Assembly: GCA_905221605.1 (NCBI GenBank)
Contig: CAJNDS010002264.1
Location: 1-64,000, forward strand
Source: Symbiodinium natans
Lineage: Eukaryota > Sar > Dinophyceae > Suessiales > Symbiodiniaceae
Direction: 5' to 3'
DNA: 64,000 bases
Part shown: positions 9,567 to 17,092 of the stretch, piece after piece
Position numbering within the stretch: the first letter of the stretch is position 1
How the letters are laid out: each line of letters opens with the position of its first letter
Translations under genes and position numbers: made by a program
The notes under the pieces: generated by a model
The model's input: only the letters and a program-made list of their open reading frames with translations
What the model was told of the DNA's origin: nothing
The model's database searches: none

Positions 9567-9597
9567 TATTATTATCTAACACATAATAATATTAATT
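9561..9597. terminator. 15-bp hairpin spanning both stops of convergent genes
   Basis: Arms 9561-9575 and 9583-9597 pair with a single G-T wobble around a 7-nt loop (CTAACAC). It contains the TGA of the plus-strand gene (9564-9566) and the TAA of the minus-strand gene (9592-9594). Confidence 0.75.
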
Positions 9598-10254
9598 CGT
9601 GTATTTGATATGTTTTTGTGATTGTATATGTCTATTCATCTTATGTTTAGGAACTATAGAACCACAAGAACATTCAATATGATTAACTAACTCACTGTTT
9701 TTGAACTTTAAATATCGTTGGTGAAGTTTTGATTTTTTATGTTCACTCATCCAATGACGAGAAATGAAAGCGCCACACTCGCACTCAATAACTTCTGAAA
9801 ATTTGTCTTTATTTTCAATGTAATATTTCTTTTTGTTTTCTGATATACTCTCTTTATGAGTTATGTTGTAATTCTTGCAATACTCACGCCTATATTCTGC
9901 GTTATCTTGTAAATATTCTGTCCTCGTTCTACCTTCAATTCGTTTATTAACACATTCAGTAGCTTTTATGATTTCGCCTTCTCTTCTTCTTAACTCTTCT
10001 CTTGTATTACAGGGGTAATATTCAATAAGTTCTATTTTACAATTATCAACACCATATTCGTCAAACATATTATACAATGAATTTCTTGCTCTAGTTTCTG
10101 GACTTCTGTTATAACTTTTATAAAAATCACGGTGTCTTGTCATTCTTTTACATAGGCTTTCACAAGTTGAACCAATGTAGCATTTATTATAACCAACATC
10201 AACAACTTTATAAACTGCTCCATTTCCATACCTATTTTCGTCCATTATTACCAT
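9592..10254 (-). CDS. GIY-YIG endonuclease with two C-terminal zinc fingers
   Basis: Residues 13-30 give the GIY-YIG signature as AVYKVVDV...NKCYIGST. The following RMTRHRDFY supplies the conserved Arg and His region, and RRREGEIIKATECVNKR supplies the catalytic Glu and the Asn. Residues 150-220 hold two tandem fingers of the same pattern, CECGAFISRHWMSEHKKS and CSCGSIVPKHKMNRHIQS, each followed by Lys-x-His. They probably position the nuclease on DNA. Such genes occur as homing-type or repair nucleases in giant viruses and PLVs. It is divergent from the integrase across 41 bases. Confidence 0.85.
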   Translation of the reverse strand: MVIMDENRYGNGAVYKVVDVGYNKCYIGSTCESLCKRMTRHRDFYKSYNRSPETRARNSLYNMFDEYGVDNCKIELIEYYPCNTREELRRREGEIIKATECVNKRIEGRTRTEYLQDNAEYRREYCKNYNITHKESISENKKKYYIENKDKFSEVIECECGAFISRHWMSEHKKSKLHQRYLKFKNSELVNHIECSCGSIVPKHKMNRHIQSQKHIKYTN

Positions 10255-10295
10255 AAACTAATAAACCTTTAGAGTGTTTTTATATAATATAATAT
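10255..10295. promoter_or_regulatory. Divergent promoter gap with TATA-like run
   Basis: Forty-one bases separate the start codons of the GIY-YIG and integrase genes. The right half is a TATA-rich run (TATATAATATAATATA) immediately before the integrase ATG at 10296. Confidence 0.45.
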
Positions 10296-11229
10296 ATGAA
10301 TAAAAACCAAGTTTTAAGCGACTTGTATTATGATATTCAAAGCGGTTTTGGTAGTGCAAAGAGTTTATATGATGATGCTATAAAAGCGGGATTAGTAGTA
10401 ACGCTTAATGAAGTTAAAGAATGGTTGAAAAGTCAGTCAATAAACCAGAGAAGCAATTACAAACAGTATAATAGTTATTCAGCACCTTTTGCCCGATCTA
10501 TTTATTCAGTGGATTTGATGAATATGATTAGTCTAATGAAAGATACTGACACCTTTAATAAAGATTATCCAACATATGGTTTTGTTTGTGTTGATAATTT
10601 TAGTAAAAAATGTCACGTCGTGCCAATGCATAATAAAGATGGTGGAACAGTATTAAATGCTTTAAAGGAATGTTTTAAAGTAATGGGTCATCCTCAGTCA
10701 GTTTATAGTGATGATGAAGGAGCGTTGAATGATAAAACATTACAAAAATATTTGAAAGATGAGGGTATAACACATAATACAACTTTAACTCACGCGAATG
10801 TAGCCGAACGAATGATAAGAACCTTGAAGAAAATGATAGGCGATAGGGCACTTGTTCATAAAGGAGCGTGGACAATAATGTTAAAACCTGTTTTGGATAA
10901 ATACAATAAACAAATGAAACACAGCACGACGGGAATGACACCGAATGAAGCACATAAAGATGAGCATCATATAGAAGTAAAAGCTAATTCAGTAATGAAA
11001 GAAAAAATATTTGAGAAATTATCCAAATATTAAAGAAGGAGACACTGTAAAGGTTTTTACAAAAAGTGGCGGTAATTATACCAGCAGAAAAGAAACAAGG
11101 AGCAAATGGAGCGAGAAAACATATGAAGTAAAAGAAGTTGAAAGAGATAAGCAGTTAAATAAATATTATGTTCTTGAAGGCTTACCTAAAAAATATATGA
11201 GACACGAATTATTGCTAGTAAATAAGTAA
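10296..11229 (+). CDS. Retroviral-type (rve, DDE) integrase, frame-broken near the C-terminus
   Basis: The catalytic triad is clear: Asp73 in YSVDLMNM, Asp139/140 in VYSDDEGA and Glu171 in NVAERMIRTLKKM, followed by GMTPNEAH, typical of polinton and retrotransposon integrases. The first frame ends at 11033. A -1 frame (formal TTG start at 11011, stop 11229) carries on with KEGDTVKVF and a small beta-rich domain ending RHELLLVNK, as expected for the SH3/chromo-like C-terminal domain. One extra base at the A3 run 11016-11018 would restore about 310 residues. The enzyme would insert the element into host DNA. There is no classical N-terminal HHCC finger in the first 60 residues. Confidence 0.85.
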
Positions 11230-11232
11230 ATG

Positions 11233-11268
11233 CACTTAAAGAAAAAACGCCCTAGAATATTAAGAGAA
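11233..11268 (+). promoter_or_regulatory. Leader motif, copy 1
   Basis: CACTTAAAGA-x(5-7)-CGCCCTAGAATA-type sequence lies directly before the ATG at 11269. It closely matches the stretch before the ATG at 11996. The coding frame is formally open through it from ATG 11230, but the parallel with copy 2 argues that 11269 is the real start. Confidence 0.45.
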
Positions 11269-11892
11269 ATGGAAACATTCAACTTCAATTTTAATTGTAA
11301 ATATTGTACCAGTTATAAGAGTAGAAGAAATGAAATATTAAATGAATTATTTGATGATAATATTACTAAGAATATCTTGTCTTTTACAACTTGTTTCTTT
11401 TGTCATAAAATGTATGAGTATGATAAAGAATATAAAGAAAACTATGATGATACATATAAACTAATACCTCATTTTAAAAGAGTAGAACATAGACAAATTC
11501 ATTGCATATTAAATCATTTTGACAATGGATACAAGAAACTGACAAATTTAAAAGATAAGAAGAACTATTTAAAAGACATAATAGATAAATCAAAAACTGA
11601 ATTAAAACCATTGTTAAAGAAGTTCTTGAATGATACAGAGAAGATAAAAATGATTGATGAATACAGAATGTTCTGGTTGTTGGATTATAACATCTATTAT
11701 CTTTATGGTAAATGGGACTTTGAAGGAGAGACTTATAAATATAGAAATAAATATGAAGAATATATATGCGATATTATGGTTGCTATTTTGTTCCTTTATT
11801 TTCAGAAACAAGTAGGTCTTTACAGAAAATATTTTGATTTAGAAGCTATATATAATTATTTATGTGATATCTTTGAAGAAGAAGAAGATTAA
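11269..11892 (+). CDS. Cys-pair protein, paralogue 1
   Basis: The 207-residue protein has two Cys-x2-Cys pairs (Cys10/13 and Cys42/45) that could hold one zinc ion, followed by a long charged Tyr/Lys/Asp-rich helical region and an acidic end (FEEEED). The next gene has the same layout. In both, the stretch between the Cys pairs holds a short helix (EILNELFDDNITKNILSF here, IILSKLFPEVLTDKIVSY there). Start 11269 is chosen over 11230 because of the shared leader. Function unknown. Confidence 0.55.
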   Translation: METFNFNFNCKYCTSYKSRRNEILNELFDDNITKNILSFTTCFFCHKMYEYDKEYKENYDDTYKLIPHFKRVEHRQIHCILNHFDNGYKKLTNLKDKKNYLKDIIDKSKTELKPLLKKFLNDTEKIKMIDEYRMFWLLDYNIYYLYGKWDFEGETYKYRNKYEEYICDIMVAILFLYFQKQVGLYRKYFDLEAIYNYLCDIFEEEED

Positions 11893-11959
11893 ACAAAAAC
11901 AAGACAACCATAATATTATTACTAAATATAATATAACGGTTGAAAAATCCTAATAAATC
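11893..11959. other. AT-rich intergenic gap
   Basis: Sixty-seven bases with imperfect AT inverted repeats (ATAATATTATTA ... ATATAATATAA). This is the usual position for a 3' end signal, but the pairing is weaker than elsewhere. Confidence 0.3.
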
Positions 11960-11995
11960 CACTTAAAGACAGAAAGCCCTAGAATAGTAGGAACT
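11960..11995 (+). promoter_or_regulatory. Leader motif, copy 2
   Basis: CACTTAAAGACAGAAAGCCC followed by TAGAATAGTAGGAACT directly precedes ATG 11996. Compared with copy 1, about 26 of 36 bases agree by eye. Weaker relatives occur at about 12,593 (CTTAAAGACC...CCCCAG) and 12,973 (CTTAAAATAAAAAGCCCTAG), with no long frame after them. Confidence 0.45.
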
Positions 11996-12592
11996 ATGAC
12001 CATCCTAGATTATAGCAAGTGCAACGCGTGTAAGAAACTTAAAAATACAAACTCAATAATATTAAGTAAACTATTTCCTGAAGTTTTAACTGATAAAATC
12101 GTTTCATATGATTGTTGCAATTATTGTGGTGATATGAGAGCAAAAGAGCAAGAAAATAAAGCCAATGAGCACTTGAGTAAAATTGAAAAACAAATACAAT
12201 ACTTTAGAAGAACGAGATTTTCAGTCTTTAATGAAGGTAGTATAGTTAAGGAAATGAAACAGTTGAAAATCATAATTGACAATGGAAACAGTCCGTTTAA
12301 GAATGTTTTAAAATCATATGTGAGAAACTGCTATAGAATAATAACCTTTCATTTCTGTATGATTATTAGGAATTTGAATGAAAAGAAGTGGTTAATAGAC
12401 TTTATAAATAATAAATCAAATATATTAACAATGAGATATAGTTATTATAAAAAGACATATGCTCATAAATGGTTATGTAAATTAATTGTTTATGAATATT
12501 TAAATAACTTAATATTTCTTGATAAGAAGTATATTAATAATGATGAACTTAAAAATTATTTGAATGATGTATTTGATGATTATAATAATTAA
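11996..12592 (+). CDS. Cys-pair protein, paralogue 2
   Basis: The 198-residue product repeats the design of paralogue 1: CNACKK at Cys9/12, a helix, then CCNYCGD with Cys40/41 and Cys44, then a basic aromatic-rich helical region. The pair looks like a gene duplication that copied the promoter or leader too. Function unknown; a treble-clef or zinc-ribbon DNA-binding role is possible. It is the last gene of the element before the noncoding end. Confidence 0.55.
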   Translation: MTILDYSKCNACKKLKNTNSIILSKLFPEVLTDKIVSYDCCNYCGDMRAKEQENKANEHLSKIEKQIQYFRRTRFSVFNEGSIVKEMKQLKIIIDNGNSPFKNVLKSYVRNCYRIITFHFCMIIRNLNEKKWLIDFINNKSNILTMRYSYYKKTYAHKWLCKLIVYEYLNNLIFLDKKYINNDELKNYLNDVFDDYNN

Positions 12593-13080
12593 CCTTAAAG
12601 ACCAAAAACCCCAGCAAACATTCATAATAAAAATTACTATGAATATTTGACAAAACATTAGAAGGTCAAACACCCCAGAAATCCCCGAATTTATGAAATC
12701 CCTGAAATTATGCATAAGGTAGATATATAAAAAATGTAATTTTTTAGGCATAAATTATGAAAATTTTGAAATAATATTTACAAATAATGAATAAGGTGTC
12801 TAATGTCCCAGAACCAACCCCCAAAATTCAAAATCAAATATTTTTGAAAATCCCCTAAATTTTGAAAAATAAAAATGAATAAGGTAATCTTATGAAAATG
12901 GAAAATGAATGAGGTAATTTTTCAGGAAAATAATGAATAAGATTAAACATTAAAAAATAATTGTAATAATTTAAGACTTAAAATAAAAAGCCCTAGAAAA
13001 ATTATTTTATGAAATGAAAAAGGTTCATAAAATGATTTTTTGTATATTTTATATTTTAATTATGATAAAATGAATGAGGT
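12593..13080. repeat. AT-rich element end with degenerate AATGAATAAGGT repeats
   Basis: No gene is visible. A 12-base motif AATGAATRAGGT recurs, at about 12,783-12,797, 12,871-12,885, 12,902-12,915, 12,930-12,943 and 13,065-13,080, with weaker copies near 12,711 and 13,009. Homopolymer T and A tracts lie between. This may be part of the terminal inverted repeat of the element. The opposite end is outside the window, so this cannot be tested here. Confidence 0.5.
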
Positions 13081-14280
13081 TAAATGTATAAATTGATATG
13101 TGGGCGCCTGTGGCGGAAGCCCCAGAACCACCCTTTTACTAATTTTTGGGGGGGGTGCGGGGAGGGGGGGGTGCGGGGAGGGGAGCAGGGGGGCGGGGGG
13201 GTGGGGGGGGGGGGGGGGGGGGGGGGGGTGGCTTATGGTGCTAAAAGCCTCAGGCTTGCCAACTGCGAGAAGCAATGCTGACTGCGAGCAGATCACGAGT
13301 GGGCACATTGAGGGTCAGATGTACGCCCGCATGCCCTCACGACCAGCACTGTGTCAGAAGAACTGGCCGAAATACTGGAAGAGGACGTTGTCAGGCCATT
13401 CGGCCTATAGTCCCAAGTTACGGGAACAATAACTAACGCAGACTAACACTTAATCGACCGGAACAGACATGTCCCAGAAGGACCCATCCATGCATCCCTC
13501 ACAGAGACATGACGCCATGTCGATGCTTGCGCAATCCAACCAAACTAATTAGACGTAACACAAAACTCAAATCACGACAAATGAAAGCAAAATAACGCAC
13601 TCACTGGCAAAAAGGACAAACAAAACCACAACACAGTCAGCGAAAAGGGGATCAACAACTACAAAAGGGGAACCCGTCTCAAAAGAACAACGAGCACGGA
13701 CTCAAGAAAAGGATGGTCAGACCCACCAACTGCAATAAACTGGAGCGAGGATTTTTTTTGTCAATTTTTCTGGTTTTTTTCTGTGAATTTTCTTGCTTTT
13801 TCTTGCTTTTCCTGTGGTTTTCAGAACATGCCCTCCTGGTTCTGCCTGTCGTCCTCCTCTGGTGGGAATTCTTTTCTGTGCATTTTTTTGGTTTTTTTGG
13901 TGAATTTTGCTGGTTTTCAGCTTCCGATGGCCTCTCAGCGGCACCGCGTGTCCGGAACAGGTCCAAATCTCAACGTGCTACAACAACACACTACGTCCAA
14001 CCCTTCGTCCTTTTGCAACTCGCGCTTGGAGCGTCGGGGCGGCCATCGTTGGCCCCGACAGGACTCAAAAGCTAGTTAACGTCCGGGGCTGGTTCAAGAG
14101 GAACCTCGGATGCTTCAATCTGAAACTTTGCTTCGGTTTAGGGCTTACTGCGCATGTAGGCCGCAAACATTCTATCAGGATTTGCGGCTTATGGTGGACG
14201 GTTTGGGTCTTATTAGGCTCTACGGTTTGCGGGGTCAAGGTTGCTCCTCGTATCATTGCCCCTTCAGTCCGGAACTACGG
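13081..14280. other. Start of GC-richer host DNA, with a poly-G tract
   Basis: Base composition changes abruptly near 13,085-13,100. Bases 13,147-13,230 are almost pure G. From 13,740 to 13,920 there are T-rich tracts with repeated TTTTTCTG/TTTTGG units. Frames here are short, overlapping and made of simple repeats; I see no gene I can support. Confidence 0.6.
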
Positions 14281-14315
14281 CTTAGGGTTTAGGGTGTAGG
14301 GTGTGTTGCGGGAAG

Positions 14316-14590
14316 CGGGGGGTTGGGGGGGGCGCAGCCCCCCCCATTTGCAAACACGATTCTCGCATGATGGGTTTCCGAAAATGTGTGCATATGGCAT
14401 ATGCTTTGAGGCAAGCTTGCACGGCTTGAGAAAGCGGGGGGGTTGGGGGGGGCGCAGCCCCCCCCCATTTGCAAACACAATTCTCGCATGATGGGTTTCC
14501 GAAAATGTGACGATTCTCGCATGATGGGTTTCCGCAAAAGTGTGCATATGGCATATGCTTTGAGGCAAGCTTGCACGGCTTAAACAAAGC
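14316..14590. repeat. Tandem repeat of about 118 bp with a G8/C8 hairpin
   Basis: The unit begins GCGGGGGGTTGGGGGGGGCG, contains CAGCCCCCCCC and ATTTGCAAAC, and ends GCAAGCTTGCACGGCTT. Copy 2 starts about 118 bases after copy 1. It contains an internal duplication of a block of about 37 bases with CGATTCTCGCATGATGGG. A third copy begins at 14,588 and breaks into the (TTTC)n tract. Confidence 0.75.
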
Positions 14591-14599
14591 GGGGGGGGG

Positions 14600-14956
14600 G
14601 GTTATTTCTTTCTTTCTTTCTTTCTTTCTCTCTTTCTTTATTTTCTTTCTTTCTTTCTTTCTTTCTCTCTTTCTTTCTTTCTTTCTTTCTCTCTTTCTTT
14701 CTTTCTTTCTGTCTTGCTTTCGTTCTTTCTTTATTTCTCTCTGTCTTTCTTTCTTTCTGTCTTGCTTTCCTTCTTTCTTTATTTCTCTCTTTCTTTATTT
14801 CTTTCTTTCTTTCTCTCTTTCTTTCTTTATTTCTGTCTTGCTTTCCTTTCTTTCGGCCTTTCTTTCTTTAGTTCTTTCTTTCTTTCTGTCTTGCTTTCCT
14901 TTCTTTCTTTCTTTCCTTTCTTTCTTCCTTTCTTTCTTTCTTTCTGTCTTGCTTTC

Positions 14957-15002
<46 letters not shown>

Positions 15003-15030
15003 CTCTTTCTGTCTTTCTTTCTTTCTTGCT
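14600..15030. repeat. (TTTC)n microsatellite
   Basis: About 430 bases of TTTC/CTTT units with CTCT, TGTCTTGC and TTTATTTC interruptions. The long Phe/Leu/Ser frames on plus and Lys/Glu/Arg frames on minus are products of the repeat. Confidence 0.95.
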
Positions 15031-16780
15031 TAAAAAACAGAAAAAAACACAAAAAAAAACATAAAAAAACACAAAAAAAATACCCTACCCCAATAAACTT
15101 CAAGGGGGAAAACAGAAAGCACAAAATCAGACACCATGTCTCACTAGAAGAAGGCACAGACCTACCCACCGTACGGACCGTACGGCCGAAATAAACACAC
15201 ACACACACACAAACAAACTCTGCTGACACATTCCGGCTGCAAAACTCTTATGGACTCTTCAAGCTCGCCCTCTGTACACTCTACAAATATGGCATTGCTT
15301 GCAACATATTGCAACAAGAGCTGCAACGCTCTGCCAAGTCGTACTGTAGGGAGAAGGGGCCAGTGGAATACACGATGCCCTGCCTGCTTCAGCAGCAGCA
15401 ATTCCCTGGCTGCTGCACTGCCTCGGCGACTCCCGCACGAGGGTTCGAAGTGCTCATCTTTGTTTAATGATTGTTCGCGTGTCTTCTCACTTTCAGTCTC
15501 TCTACATTTGCGTGCCTCCCTGCATGGCTGCTTCTGAGGGCCGTGGCTGTCCCTGAGTGCCGCCTGGGCGGCCTCCAACTCGAAGGAGGACCCAGAGTAA
15601 GAAAGAAGAGAGACAAAGGCAACACGAACATCCTGCGAGCTTCTCCCGCCCCGGGCCTCCTTCTCCCAAAGCCTTTCTCCCCTCCCCGGGCCTCCTTCCC
15701 TACACAGCATCACACTCCTTTTCGCCAGTCACCCAGCGAGACGCACAGCTCACAACCGACTTTGCCTGGCGGATGCGCTTCCTGCAATGTGCTCATGTGA
15801 CGGAGATGTGACAGAGAACTATCTTACAGAGAGTGGGGTGTGCTGGGAATTCAGCGGTCCTCTCGCTGGCATCGTTGCCTTCCTGAAGGTGATTGACATC
15901 GGCAAAAGGCGCGCATAAGATTGTGTGATACGGCGAAATGCAGGACAATTTTTATGGCATTCCCAGTATTTTTTCCGGGCATGCAGGGATCCCACTGCCT
16001 GGAAGCTGCGGCCCAGGTTCTGTAGCAAGTCCTTATACAACGTGGCAGAGGAGGCGCATGACCAAGTTTTTCATTAGCTGTCATGGGAACTTGCGGCTGG
16101 GCGTTGGTGCTGAACAGGCTGAACACTCCAGAAGCGTCTCCAAATATCTTGTAAAGTATCTTAAAATGTATACTTCCCGTGTTGCAAGCCCGACTGGTCA
16201 CCAAGCTCTTTTGAAGGCCGAGGGGCTGCCGCCCCGTCGACCACTCGAGTGATGGCAGGCTCAGCCGCACTCCGGACCTCTGGCGATTGCTCCCTTCTGA
16301 CTTCTTCTGTTCTCTTTCCCATGTCTTCTCAGAGTCTTCTGAGAGTTTTCAAATTTTCTCTCTTCTTCCAATTCCTTTCCGATTGTGGGCCCTCGGCCAG
16401 GTCCGCTTCAGCAGAGCCGCCCGAATCCCCCGAGTAGGCGAGCTGAGGCCTTGCAGGACGTGCAGGACGGGGGGAGTTGCTTCAGCTTTTTCGCAACTTT
16501 GTGCACGAAATTTTTCGAAAAGTCACAAGTAGCAAGTTTTATGCAAAAGTCAAAAGTCTCAGGCCACCCGACCGGGCCGCCAGCTCGCACAGCAGGCAGC
16601 AAATATCTGGGGTCCAATCGAAGGGGCAGTGTTCAATGATGTACAATGTGATCATGCAGGTCTGCATCAACGACCAAGCGCGGTTCAAGGATGTTCAAGG
16701 CAGAAAAATTAGGGATTTGAGGAGGTGGACAAATGGGAACGCGCTCCTTATGTCCTTGCCCTGTTTGATCTGGCCTAGCG
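15031..16780. other. Host DNA with a possible plus-strand exon
   Basis: A short (CA)n tract lies at 15,193-15,212. One plus-strand frame from about 15,220 to 15,470 reads like coding sequence (GLFKLALCTLYKYGIACN), but neither splice site is clear. A pyrimidine-rich block at 15,640-15,720 and scattered short frames fill the rest. No gene can be supported firmly. Confidence 0.3.
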
Positions 16781-16839
16781 TCTCAGCTGCCGCAGACAAG
16801 GCCGCCTCTTGCCTTTTCCTGGCAGAAGGCTTTCAGAAC

Positions 16840-17044
16840 ACACCTGGGAACACACTACAGTGTTCACTACAGGAAGAACATTGAACTTCATTGAACCCAA
16901 CACTTCGCGAAATCTCCTGGCCATGGCGAAGCGGCCGGCCGGGTCGAGAAGTACCAGCGGGTTGCGGTACGAGGCCGTGTATCGCGCCTCCCTGAGCCTC
17001 AACTCGGTGAAGGCCACTCCGCCGTTGTGCAAAGTTGACTGCAC
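16840..17044 (-). CDS. Possible exon, unknown function
   Basis: The minus frame contains LHNGGVAFTELRLREARYTA and LVLLDPAGRFAMARRF, which look protein-like. The competing frames are Cys/Pro/His-rich and less plausible. No splice sites are assigned with confidence and no family is recognised. The exon borders a (CA)n tract at 17,070-17,092. Confidence 0.25.
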
Positions 17045-17069
17045 ATCCGCGCGCTTCAGTCAAACACAA

Positions 17070-17092
17070 ACACACACACACACACACACACA
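17070..17092. repeat. (CA)n dinucleotide tract
   Basis: About eleven CA units followed by ATATATGTATACATATG. Confidence 0.9.

Noticed and set aside
2424-11033. Programmed -1 ribosomal frameshifting in fibre, capsid and integrase genes
   Set aside because: No X XXY YYZ slippery site in the correct phase was found at any of the three joints; a missing homopolymer base explains all of them.
14278-14300. Telomere (TTTAGGG)n
   Set aside because: Only one or two degenerate units; no array.
14571-15229. Phe/Leu/Ser and Lys/Glu/Arg frames near 14.6-15.2 kb
   Set aside because: They are translations of a (TTTC)n microsatellite.
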